64,000 nt of DNA from Cladochytrium replicatum (Eukaryota; Chytridiomycota; Chytridiomycetes; Cladochytriales; Cladochytriaceae): the NCBI GenBank assembly GCA_025526935.1, contig JAHLKD010000144.1, positions 21,412 through 85,411 on the forward strand, in the 5' to 3' direction. The notes beneath the pieces are model-generated. The model had not been told where the DNA came from. It did no database searches and saw nothing but the letters and a program-made list of their open reading frames with translations. This document shows, one piece after another, positions 36,301 to 46,743 of the stretch (its first letter is position 1; each line of letters starts with the position of its first letter). The translations under genes and the position numbers were made by a program.

Positions 36301-36649
36301 TCGACACGCTGTTTATCGGTGGTTCGATGTGGACGGGGCGATCGAGAAAAGAATTTGCCATTGGTCGGGGTTTCGCAACTTTGTCCGGGACGAATTTCTT
36401 TGTTCACATATACTGTTGAGAGAAAAACACGATTGTTTCCCACAACCCCATGTTGCTATTCCGAATTGCGATGTTGGAGAATGCCGTGGTCCCGATGGGT
36501 GTCCTACGGCATTGCCTCCGCAAGTTTGGACCCCCAGGCTCTAAAATGAACCACTTTTCAGATTACACAAATCACTAAAAGTGCATTTTGGAATGTGCGT
36601 GTTACAGTTCATTATGAGATCACCAGAAGAACACCTCAGCACAGCCAGT

Positions 36650-37560
36650 TCACAATACAAAGGGAAACACAGCTCTCCGGTTTTCAGGATACCGTGCGCC
36701 GAACTTCTCGATATACCATTGATGCGCCATCATCGCACGTGGGATAAGATTGGCTGCTGTGAACACGAGGAACGCAAGTGCAGCCGGCGAGCGAGCAGCA
36801 AGCGTAAACCCAGTCCACTCAATAATCTCCCCAAAATAATGGGGAGCTAAACGGTATCCAAAAACAGAAACATTGTCAGACTGCCTCCTCATCTGCCAAC
36901 ACCAAATCTCCTTACCCGCCACGTAATCCCATAGAAACCCACGAGGGAGGACGTACCTACGCCCATCAAGCACCACCACGTCCTTGTCGTCGATCTTCTT
37001 GCTGTCCCGTTTCCTTCTCAGCTCAAACATGGAGTAATCACTCGTGATGTTGATCCACATTCCAACCGCAAAGATCGAAACGGCACCCCAGAAAGTCCAG
37101 TCGCGCATTTCGTCTCCGGTATAACTCCCCACGAATCCCGCGGTTCGGCCGTTGAGATAACCAATGAGTCCGTTGTATCCCATTGACTGAAACAAGATGT
37201 CGCTGCGGACGGGCGCTAGGCTGTGTGCTTTTACGGGGTATATGAACGCACGGTGGAGGTAGTGCACGACAAAGAGGGAAGCGATGGTGTAGCGTGTCGG
37301 GAGGGATTCGGGGCTGACCGTGACGGGGGAAGGAGTCAATGCAAACGATAAGATGAAGGAGACAAGCTGGACGGTTTCGAACAGCATCCAGCCGAGACGA
37401 CCCGGGACGGCGAATCCATAGCCAAGCTTTTCAAACTTGCCCAACCGGGAGGAGTCACAAGGGAAAAGTAGCCCAGGCAGAAGTAGAATGCACCGACAGC
37501 GATTTGAATGTTGGACAGAAGAGGGACGAGTTGAAACTCGCTGGTAATCTGTGAGGACAT
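36650..37560 (-). CDS. 3-oxo-5-alpha-steroid 4-dehydrogenase-like (SRD5A/DET2) membrane reductase, apparent frameshift
   Basis: Two overlapping minus-strand frames are needed: 37560 to about 37440 (MSSQITSEF...YFSLVTPPGW) and then 37444-36650 (GKFEKLGYGFAVPGRLGW...). They differ by one base at a GGG run near 37438, and no intron fits. Family marks: VPGRLGWMLFE, the HYLHRAFIYP box, GRTAGFVGSYTGDE, the glycine-rich GFLWDYVAGKEIWCW region and the C-terminal LAPHYFGEIIEWTGF...NLIPRAMMAHQWYIEKF, all typical of steroid 5-alpha-reductases, with about six membrane spans. The enzyme reduces a 4-ene-3-oxo steroid double bond with NADPH in the ER. Either an assembly error or a recent mutation explains the frameshift, since the rest is well kept. 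Confidence 0.82.
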
Positions 37561-38050
37561 TCAGCGATAATGACCGTCGAAACTCTGGAATGAGAAAGAG
37601 AAAAGGGCATCACCATTCATATTTAGGATATTTGCACACAGAGTTGGCACCATAATTTTCTTGCACCACACCAACAGCCCCCACACCATGACCAGGTGAA
37701 GTAAGAATACTTTGTTCTTTTGTTTGTCAAAAGCAGATTAACAATCCTTTTAACATTACTTTGTCTCCAAGGGTTGATATTGACATTTTTATTATTCCCT
37801 ATCAAATCATTTGTTAGTCCTTTTTTCCCTATTTCTTCCCATCACTTGCCACATTGCTTGCGATATTCCGTTCTTTCTCTCAGATCACTATCAGTAAATT
37901 CCAAGTAAATCAAAGATTCTTGTCTGGTAACTTAACGCTATCACTAACTCCTATTTAATTCAAGACAAGATCTCATCCCAGAGCTCCAGGTCGTCCCTCA
38001 TCCAATGCCTTTTATGTGGCGTAGACACACAATTCAAGTAATAAAATTAA
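37561..38050. other. Divergent intergenic region
   Basis: A 490-bp AT-rich spacer between the reductase and the cytochrome b5-like gene. It probably holds both promoters. No motif stands out. Confidence 0.4.
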
Positions 38051-38984
38051 ATGGACAAGAAAGTCAAGAGCCGCAAACCAGCGGATAGCCCAAAACAGCA
38101 TGACGACGACGACGACAAGAAGAGGGCCGCTGGGAAGAAGACCTCGACCCTGTTCGTCGTAGCAGCAGCAATCGGGTATGTGCTGCTGGTGCTGACCCTG
38201 GCGGCCATCATCGCCATGTCCGTGTCGTACGTCGTGACCGACACCCTGACATTCGGGTACAAAGTCAACCTCAGGAAATATCTACCGGTATGGTGCTGCT
38301 TCTTTTTGCTTTTCTTCCGCCCGTGCAAAGTTGCCCTGGCCCGTGCACCAACTTACATCAGGATTTGTGGGGATGAATGTTGAGATCTATCCTGCTTAAA
38401 CATTTTCTTTGGAATTAGAGGCAAGAGCGCACTTTTACGCCGGAGGAATTGGCACAGTATGATGGGAGTGATCCCAAGAAACCGATCTATATTGCTCTTT
38501 TGTGAGTTTCGACCAGTTCCAGTGATTGCTTGGGCACTCAATTTTTTTGTTTTTTTGTATCAGGGGAGAAGTGTTTGATGTAACGGCGGGACCTTCCTAC
38601 TATGGACCGGTATTTACCAGTTGCTGATTATTTGGAGTCTTTCATGTTTAATATGCTTGCCATTGTTCAGGGCGGTGGTTATCACTTCTTTGCCGGGAGG
38701 GACGCTAGTCGAGCATTCGTCACTGGTTGTTTCCAGACTCACCTTACTCACGACGTTCGGGGTTTCACAGTGGGTCAGATCAAGGTCAGAGAAGCAAGAT
38801 CAAATTGCTGTTGTTTTAACATAAATAGCATCTTATTTCAACAACAACTGACACATCACAATTACCGCAGAGTCTGGAAGAATGGACTGAGTTCTACAAG
38901 ACATCCGACAAGTACTTTTACGTCGGAAAGGTGTTGAATCCGCCTATAGATCCTGACTCTCCGATCCCACCCCCGTGCGAGTAA
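38051..38984 (+). CDS. Membrane-anchored cytochrome b5-like heme/steroid-binding protein (neuferricin/MAPR-like)
   Basis: Five exons: 38051-38287, 38419-38501, 38574-38609, 38671-38784 and 38871-38984, all in frame. The N-terminus is basic/acidic with a DDDDDK run, then one membrane helix (TLFVVAAAIGYVLLVLTLAA). The cytochrome b5-like domain follows: TPEELAQYDG, PIYIALLGEVFDVTAG, YYGPGGGYHFFAGRDASRAF and a C-terminal EWTEFYKTSDKYFYVGKV. The MAPR/neuferricin branch lacks the usual His pair and uses a Tyr ligand (YYGPGGGYHFFAG). These proteins bind heme and modulate sterol metabolism or P450 enzymes in the ER. It lies near the steroid reductase-like gene, which may be chance. Confidence 0.85.
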
Positions 38985-39117
38985 ATAGCCCATTCCTTTG
39001 TGGATTCAATATGAGCGGCTAGGCACCTGAGGCACATCCTCTGCAACTACAACAAAAAAGAGAAAGCGAAAATCAATCAAATGACAACAACACTCATTAA
39101 AAAGTGTATGACAACGC

Positions 39118-39665
39118 CTACCCGCATTGTTGACACTCGATTATTTTCCCCTCTTCCATCCTTTCCTTCGGCACACGGCAGTAGCATGTCGTATTGTAGT
39201 TTGTGTCAAGCGATTGGATGCATCGCAAACAGCACAGCTTCTCGTATCCAGGCTATAGGACGGAAAAAATTGATGTTATTCAAGACGGAGAGATACGCAA
39301 GTTCAGTTAGCTAGCATACCTTTCGCCATTTTGCAATCAGATTCCCGTCAGCATAACCTTCCTTCAAACAGTACTCATACAGCTCCTTCGAAATCGCATG
39401 GCGTTTGTAGTAGCACTCGTAGATGTACCTCGAGCGCTGGTGATGTATCCTGAAGATGGGCCACAGCGACTCCACCTTGCGTTTTCCTTCATGTGGTTCG
39501 TTCTCCACTGTACATCAAACACAATAGTTTAGTCGCTGCTGCTTAAGAGTAGCGCCCCTCTCAGCTACCCTCTCTCATTTTCCTCGTCAGTTCCGAAACG
39601 ATCGGCTCTATCGCCTCCCATCCCTCTGGCGGCGGTTTCTTCCTCGCTTTGGCGACTTTGGGCAT
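39118..39665 (-). CDS. BUD31: Pre-mRNA splicing factor BUD31 (G10 protein)
   Basis: Starts at 39665 with [21 protein letters not shown], continues after a short intron with [31 protein letters not shown] and [20 protein letters not shown], and ends after another intron with the zinc-cluster cysteines (CCLRC, CYCRVP, ECQQCG). This is an almost complete match to the G10 family, about 145 residues. BUD31 is a component of activated spliceosomes. The C-terminus is slightly shorter than in animals. It is divergent from the PAC1-like gene with only 12 bp between start codons. Confidence 0.93.
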
Positions 39666-39677
39666 GGTCACGTGCAC
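39666..39677. promoter_or_regulatory. 12-bp divergent spacer with CACGTG palindrome
   Basis: The start codons of BUD31 and the PAC1-like gene are 12 bp apart, with a CACGTG box at 39669-39674 between them. Transcripts of both genes must start inside, or beyond, the other's coding region, unless one start is misassigned. Confidence 0.55.
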
Positions 39678-40708
39678 ATGGAGGATTACGCAGCCTTTCT
39701 CGACGACGATTTTGAAGGGGCAGAGGACGAGGAATATGCGGGGTTGGCACAGGGAGACGACAACCGGGGCGTATCTCCACAGGTCTGTACGTTGCTGGAA
39801 ACCAGATCGCTGCCTCATGCTTTGAAACAGGTGCTGATCAACACTAACGAATTGGGAACGGGCCATCGCACGCTGCTCATTGCGACGCATCCGAGTGCAT
39901 CTGCGTTCTTCCGACCCAAGTTTCTGAAGAAGAAACCGGTCGGTGTGATACTGTCTTCTGACGTCGATCTGGTGGGTAGATTTCATGGCAAACGTATATC
40001 AGCTTGACTAATGTATGGACAGCGCGAGGAGAGTTTTGTTCGCACGCACAAGTCGAGCGGAGCGCCCATATACGTGCACGACAGCTCTACGGTGGTCGTG
40101 CTCTGTCAGAGTCCGGTGCCAGATCAGGAATCTTCATCCTGGGTGAATGCGCTCATCACCGAAATCAAGCCTGAGCGGTACAGTGCTCTGATATTTCTCT
40201 GTCCATTTTGATTTTAATTGATTCTCTTTTGACGCTCTTCACAAAAGAGTCATTGTGTTCGACACACTCAACACACCGGAGGCTGCCGTTCACCACCTCC
40301 CTGAATCCGCGCAGATGTTGCAGAGCGCCTCAACAAAGGAGGTGAGCTGTTTTGATAAAATTGCTTGTGGAGCCGTGTGCATTGATATCGATGTAACAGA
40401 AGCATTTCGTGACCTTCCTTGATCCGCCCTTCTTCGTCACAAATGTTTCCGCTGCTGCGTTGACACTGGTTGGTTAGACTCATCCCGGAATTACCTGATT
40501 TGCTAAGTGCACTTGCAATATCCAGGGAGAGGTTCAAGGAATGAGCGTCCAGACCTACTTGATCCACCAGTCGATTGATCCGACACTGACATCCTTCCTC
40601 AGGGTCCTGAAGCACCTGAAATCGATTGGAGTGATCGAGATCGAATTCCTTCCAGAAGAATTGCGGCTTGTGGCTACTCCCGATTCGACCAGCAGTTTGT
40701 ACATGTAA
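39678..40708 (+). CDS. Proteasome assembly chaperone 1 (PSMG1/PAC1)-like protein
   Basis: Five exons: 39678-39971, 40023-40177, 40248-40341, 40400-40468 and 40526-40708. Start taken at MEDYAAFLDDDFEGAEDEEY, the first ATG. The order of strands and the ends fit PAC1: an acidic N-terminus, HRTLLIATHPSASAFF, VVVLCQSPVPDQESSSWVNAL, RVIVFDTLNTPEAAVHHLPESA, and the C-terminal ATPDSTSSLYM, resembling the SNIYT-like HbYX-type end. PAC1 pairs with PAC2 to guide the proteasome alpha-ring. Sequence conservation in this family is low, so the call is tentative. Another Rossmann-like chaperone is possible. Confidence 0.5.
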
Positions 40709-40946
40709 TTTGTGTCTCTACACCTTGATTCAAGGGATGATTGGCCCGTTCATCAACCCACGTGCAGCTAAACGACTCATTATTATTGAGCTGGAAGGTG
40801 TTTGGTTGTAGCCTAAACGCACATATTTGTTATTTGTTTGTTGATGTCCACTTTGTTTTATGTGGCAACCGATTTTGCCGTGGCCGACGCTTTCATCTTG
40901 CCGTTTGTGGTACTTGTTTTCCTCTGTCTTCTTCCTCTAAAGAACA

Positions 40947-42392
40947 ATGCCCAAGGCGAAGTACGTGCGTGAGATTTCAGTAAAGCAAGAGCCGGGATAC
41001 CCGTGGATCACCCGTCCGCCGGCTAGGCTATCGAGCTCCCCAGCGATAGGATACGGTGGCAAGCTATCAGCAGCGCCGAGTTACGCAGATGTACTCTCGG
41101 AAAAGGGACCAATGTTTCGGGAGGTGCTTCGAGTTCACACGGCCCCCGTCACCTCCCTACACGCCTGGTCCGCACCATCAGGCGAAAGCGAACAAGGAGT
41201 CGCCACCCACATATCAGACTGGACCTTCGTTCCTCCCCACCACCCACTCCATACCGCCGAGCAGCACCCCCACCCATCTTTCGCACGCTCACCCTCCGTC
41301 GCAAGCAGCGACACGAGCTACTACACCACCTCCGCCGCGCCAAGCTCCGCCGACTCTGATTCCAAACGCAGCGTGAAGGCCGACATCCAGAAGCGGATCC
41401 GTATGCGCGTGCATCAGAAGGAGAAGTTACGTGAGCTCAAGGACGAGGTCGAGAAGGTGAAAGCGCTCACCGAGTCGCTCGACTCTGACGTGAGCACACT
41501 GCAACCCGAAGTCGAGATGAGCGCCCGGTCAGCGATACGTAGTAACCTCCACCAGAGGCTACAGATGCGCATGAGCGCCAGGGGAACTCTGTCCTCGAGC
41601 GACGACCCCATACCGATGCAAGAAGACACTCCGTCGTTGGAGGACCCCGAGCGCACACCCGCGCAAGTAAACACGCCTCAACAGGGCGTTACGGTCCTCG
41701 AATGGGCTTCTCCTGCCCACGGGCTGTGGCCCGCTGCCGAGCTTTCGAGACCCGACTCCGAGCCCCGCGAACCGACGTTTTTCTCATCGAGTTCGTCGAT
41801 CTCCTCGTCTTCGATGTTTATCACGACAGGTTTGCCGACGCTGCTGATGCACCTCGGGCTGTCCGAGTCGAACCCGAGTCCGTATCCAAGTCCAGCTAGA
41901 GCCCTCGACGGTTCCGAGCCATATGAATATCACTCGTTCTATTCCCTTACGGATCTGGCGGGTCCACGGAACCACTTTCCGGCGTACGCGTGCCAGCAAT
42001 CGAGCCAGTACTATTTCACCGCGTCGCCGGGATCGTACCCGATCGCACTGATGTCGCCTGTGAGCGCGGGTGCGGTTGGTGCTGATCAGCGTGAGATTGA
42101 GAGATTGACACATGATACTTGCACACCATCAAGCTCCATATATGCTGGATCACATACGATCGGTACCCCGGCAGAAGATTCGCACATGAAGGAAGAAGAG
42201 AAGTCCTCGATGGTGCACTCGCCAGCGGATACACACCCTAGGTTGGAGAAGAATCGGCGCGGTTTAGACGGTAGCGGTAAGAGAATGGATCGTTGGCCGT
42301 CCGAAGGAGTACCACCAGCAACAGCAACAGCGGCAGGAGATGAGAACACGATGAATGTATGGCAAGAAGACAATAAACAACTTTCTCATTAG
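40947..42392 (+). CDS. Serine/proline-rich protein with two basic coiled-coil blocks, unknown function (481 aa)
   Basis: A single-exon ORF with a plausible start at MPKAKYVREIS. Most of the protein is low-complexity Ser/Pro/Thr. Two related blocks stand out: KADIQKRIRMRVHQKEKLRELKDEV (about residues 145-170) and SARSAIRSNLHQRLQMRMSARG (about 193-214), both ending in basic heptad-like stretches. A run of about 15 Ser residues follows (FFSSSSSISSSS). No DNA-binding domain that I can name, no signal peptide and no membrane span. Codon use is host-like with a high third-position GC content. It could be a transcriptional or cytoskeletal regulator; no evidence decides. Confidence 0.6.
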   Translation: MPKAKYVREISVKQEPGYPWITRPPARLSSSPAIGYGGKLSAAPSYADVLSEKGPMFREVLRVHTAPVTSLHAWSAPSGESEQGVATHISDWTFVPPHHPLHTAEQHPHPSFARSPSVASSDTSYYTTSAAPSSADSDSKRSVKADIQKRIRMRVHQKEKLRELKDEVEKVKALTESLDSDVSTLQPEVEMSARSAIRSNLHQRLQMRMSARGTLSSSDDPIPMQEDTPSLEDPERTPAQVNTPQQGVTVLEWASPAHGLWPAAELSRPDSEPREPTFFSSSSSISSSSMFITTGLPTLLMHLGLSESNPSPYPSPARALDGSEPYEYHSFYSLTDLAGPRNHFPAYACQQSSQYYFTASPGSYPIALMSPVSAGAVGADQREIERLTHDTCTPSSSIYAGSHTIGTPAEDSHMKEEEKSSMVHSPADTHPRLEKNRRGLDGSGKRMDRWPSEGVPPATATAAGDENTMNVWQEDNKQLSH

Positions 42393-42636
42393 ATATGCAC
42401 AAGTTTTCTTTCAAACATGCAATTCAAAATTATGTCCGATTCATAACGTGCGGTAGCTCTGAGATTGTCCGAAAATGGAGCTGCTGTACGTGATTGATCA
42501 TCATCCATGGGCTATCCTTGCCTCCCCAATCTAAACAGATTCGATCGCCGCATATAAACACAACCAAACAGTACCCCAAATCATATATGCTCCGTTTTTA
42601 GTGGCTTTGTCAAAATTATAAACGACACAAAGCGAT

Positions 42637-45103
42637 ATGACGCTGGCGTTGGATCAAGCCACCGTCCAGCTCCGGACGATGGGCGAGGTGGATCCCTTTA
42701 GAGAGGTAGTAGTGGGGCAATCGTTGACCATCGACGACTTCTTTCGGGTCGTTTGCGAAGGGATCCCGAAAGCCAAGCGGTTCTCTACATTGTCACAGCT
42801 TGGTAACTTTGTTTGTGTCCTTAGATCCAACCGATTTCACATAGCTGTTGTTTATTTAGAGCTCATTGATCTATGGAAACAGCTTGCGGTTTATGTTGGC
42901 GGCCAGATGTGCGCAAACAGGGTAAAATGAACAACAGTAGATCCGGATTCCTTCTGAAAAAACTTGGATAGTCCATCAATATTCCGGGGATCGGGGGCTT
43001 GCACTACGTGCAAAAGACCAAAAGAGGTTCGGACGATGTTTCGACCACCACCACCATGCCCCACTTTGTTCCATCCAAGTCGTGGGAGAAACTTCCAGGT
43101 TATCAACCCGTCAAGCAGCCCGTTCAAGGTGGATAGAATTTAAGACTGGTTAAAATTTAAGAATTCCTCTCATGTTTGGAAACAGGTGGAGCAGCGTTCG
43201 AGCCCCTCAACTTTGCAGCTGTGGCACATCAAAGTGGATTCAGCAGAGACGATGTCGAAACGGCGCTGAAGGACGTGATCCATGGCCTTTTCAGAGTCTT
43301 GAAGAGGGGAGGTAGCGTCGTGTTACCTTTTGGGAATCTCGGGAAACTTTACTTTCGCCAGCGTGAGGTTCGCATGCGGTAGGTGCATTCTCATTTTATT
43401 GTGGAAGAAATCATTTTTTGATCTAAACAAATCACGTATCAGATTCTTCCCCGAGTTTGTGTCGGCTGCGTTGAACGAGATCACTAGTTCAAAAGCAGCT
43501 TCAGAGTAAGTTTGTCGAAAAGCAGTAAAGATGTTCTGATATGTGCTGTTTGTTCAGATTGCAAGAAGAGACACAACAAAGTGCTGCGACTGCTGACGAA
43601 AGCTCAACGACGCAGCAAGAAAGCGTTGAAACATCGAATGAGACTGGTGAGAAGTCAAACACAACGGATGAGCAAGCAGCCAAGCCAAGGAGTCCAAACG
43701 GTCGTGCAATGACACCAACATCGGAGGCAGGTAAGTCGATCGCATGATTTATTCACCGAAAACGTGCCGACGTTGCGAAAAGATGAATCACCTCAACGCG
43801 AAGAAGATCCGGAGTTATACATCGGGTTTTCACTAGGTAAACCACAACCTACTCACCAACCTATGAGATCATTTCCAACCGCTTGTTTGTTTGTTTCTTC
43901 CAGGCGTGCACACGCATCCACACTCCGGCGACCGCCTATGGACAGATGCAAAGTGTCCGGTTTGCAGACAGGCAAGGATGCCGGTCGTGGTACTGCGTGA
44001 GCAGATGGCAAAGAAGGACAAAGAGCGTGACAGAATGCTCCTTAAAATGTCGCTTGCTGTGGATTCGGAGCACCAGCGACTGACAAGGGTAACATGAAAT
44101 TGTAACCAACGTTGGTCCGATGGTTGATTTTTGGGTGGTAGGAGTTTGAACTTGGGAAACTGAGGGCAGCAGTTACAACCGCTCAATACAACCACAGCAA
44201 GGCGATTGAAAAAGTATCCCGGAAATCAATTTGGCATGGGAGACACACTAACTGCGTGATCTCACTGAATAGGAGGAGATGAGGAAAAAGGAGAACCGGA
44301 ATCTGCCCATGGGAGATCTGTACGAAAATCGAACACCACCGCCAGACAGGGTGCTGAATAACAAAGTCTTGGCCGATGGAGTGCGAGAGCAGGTATTTGT
44401 GTGTCATCAAAGATTCAATCCCCTTTTTCATCCCTCCTTTCGCCCAGATAGCACAAAGGGCACGAACCAGATACCAGGAGCGGCTAAAGAAGGAGCATGA
44501 TGACCAACTCTCAACTCATCGCTTTGTTTCCGAGTACGTCTAAGAAAACGAACCCCATGAAATATTATCAGACGATGACCTCAATTCTTTTATCGCAAAG
44601 ACTCAAAGCAGCGGAAATAGAGGCGCACCTGGAGAAACTTCGAAAGCGGCAGCAGCAACAGGAAGCACTAGCGGAGCAGATCATGGCGCAACATCAGCAG
44701 AGAAACAATTCCTCCGAGCCTATGAGCGAGAATCCATTCGCACGAAGCGAAAATCTGATGTTTCTGTACAAGAAGGAGAAAGCAAAGCAGCTTTATCAGG
44801 AACAGTTAGCAATCATGAAGCAGAAAAAGGAGTACGAGGCGAAGGTTGCTGAGATTGAAAGGAAAGAAGCGCTTGATCAGCTGGCCCTGTGTCGAAGAGA
44901 GTAAGCGAACAAATCGAGAGCACCGTTCAACAACGGATTGTGTAATTTTACAATGTACTGAATGGATCAACAGGTTGGAGAAGGATGTGAAGAACGTCAA
45001 GCTGAGCAATTTTGAAGCACGAAAGCATCTTGAGTCTTATTGGGGCGAGCAAGTTCGATTGAAGAACCGGCTGTATGCTTCGAGTGGGATGAATCAGCGT
45101 TGA
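42637..45103 (+). CDS. CCDC81-like ciliary protein (HU-type domain plus coiled coils)
   Basis: At least eight exons, for example 42637-42802, 42860-42921, 42972-43130, then 43185 onward. The N-terminal half has two HU/IHF-like CCDC81 domains: LWKQLAVYVGGQMCANR with SINIPGIGGLHYVQ, and AHQSGFSRDDVETALKDVIHGLFRVLKRGGSVVLPFGNLGKLYF. A Cys/His segment follows (VGVHTHPHSGDRLWTDAKCPVCRQARM), then long Lys/Glu-rich helices to the end (EEMRKKENRNLPM, LEKLRKRQQQQEALAEQIMA, KHLESYWGEQVRLKNRLY). CCDC81 relatives are centriole or cilium proteins of flagellated eukaryotes. With SPAG17 it supports a zoosporic organism. Domain pattern clear, family name moderately sure. Confidence 0.65.
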
Positions 45104-45253
45104 TCTGATCCGATACTAGTAATAATAGATGCTGTGGTTAGGGTTATGTGCCCAGTAGTTAGGGCTGCATTGCGGCGTGGCGTTCGCTCGTCCGCTGTGG
45201 CTGTCACCCTTAACATCTCAGCCACACGTTGCCTCCCATTGCCAACAAGTTCA

Positions 45254-46743
45254 ATGGACGGAGCCGTGCGAGCTGCCCTGCTGGTACCTTGGAAAATCGC
45301 ATCGTTGCGCTGACCGAAATCGAGTACTGATGGTTGATGGTCGTCATCCCTACAGGCAAACAATGTTCGCAGGAAGAATGCGAAGAAGGGTTTGAGCTTC
45401 ACTGTAATGTGTGTCGGTTCATCGGGCCTTGGAAAATCGACATTCGTCAACACCCTGTGCGAGTCGAATGTATTCCCGAAGAAGGACACTTCCAGCCCCG
45501 AAAAGGCTGCCGTTGAAAAGACCGTCGCAATCACTCCCGTTACCGTGGGTTAGTGTCTGAAATGGTTCGCTTTCAACGATTTTGCTCCCTCAACTACGCT
45601 CACTAGAAATGGAGGAGGATGGAGTTAAGCTCTCCTTGACCATCATCGACACACCCGGGTTTGGTGACAACATCAACAACGAAGCGAGGTGCGAACTTGG
45701 GTGGTGAGATTGTTATGGACCTTTAACGAAATGCCTTTCAGCTTTGCCGACATTCTCACATATATTGAGAAGCAATACGACGATATTCTTGCCGAGGAGT
45801 CTCGCATCAAGCGTAATCCCAAATTCCAAGGTAACCGATTTTATCGGCGGATTTCCGTGTCAGAGATTTACAATCATATTCAGATCACCGTGTTCACGCC
45901 TTGCTGTACTTCATCACCCCCACTGGTCACTCGTAAGCACCATGAGCACCCTCTCCATTACCAGAGTTCTCACCTGTCTACAGTTTGAGAGAGTTGGATA
46001 TCGAGTTCATGAAGAAACTTGGCGCTCGTGTCAATGTTATTCCCGTCATCGCGAAATCCGACACAATGGTGCCCAGTGAACTTACTGCGTTCAAGAAGCG
46101 AGTATGAATGAAAGGCCAACGTGGTGTTCGGTATCGCTAATCCACACCATAGGTCATGGAGGACATTGCAAACTACAAAATCCCGATCTACTACTTCCCC
46201 TATGACGACGAGGAAGACGATGAAGAGACAATCGAAGAGAACAACGAATTGAGGGTAACTTTCGTCAACTACCCAAAATTTTTGATCACTTAATACGCGG
46301 TTTTCAGGCGATGCTTCCGTTTGCGGTTGTTGGTAGTGAGGAGGAGGTCATCTTGAACGGTCGCCGAGTCAGGTGCCGTCAGTACCCTTGGGGTGTTGTC
46401 GAAGGTATTTTGAGAAATGCAAAAGATATTTTCGTCACTAAAGTTAGAATGATTTGCAGTCGATAACTCTAGACACTGCGATTTCTCCAAACTCCGCTAC
46501 ATGCTGTTGAGGTTTGTCCGACGGTCTTGGCGCACTTGCATGCATGTCTTACCGTTTTTCTGGTCAGCTCTCATCTCCACTCCCTGAAGGAGATCACCGA
46601 CGACGATCTGTATGAGAAGTACCGTACTGAGAAGCTTTCTCGTGAAGGAGCAGTTGATGAAGAGTAAGTTAGGTAAGCTCGCAACTTTAAAACACGCTAA
46701 TAGCCTTTTCAGCGACGATGATGAAGAACAACCGGCTGCATGA
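45254..46743 (+). CDS. Septin GTPase
   Basis: About eight exons, including 45254-45283 ([10 protein letters not shown]) and 45356-45548. The N-terminal extension is short. P-loop GSSGLGKST, switch region [12 protein letters not shown] for guanine specificity, the septin element [17 protein letters not shown] and [14 protein letters not shown], the C-terminal [18 protein letters not shown] and an acidic tail ([10 protein letters not shown]). No long C-terminal coiled coil is seen, which resembles the CDC10 or shortened CDC3/CDC12 type. Septins form filaments at division sites and, in zoosporic fungi, at sites of wall growth. It is co-directional with the CCDC81-like gene, 150 bp downstream. 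Subgroup uncertain. Confidence 0.92.
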
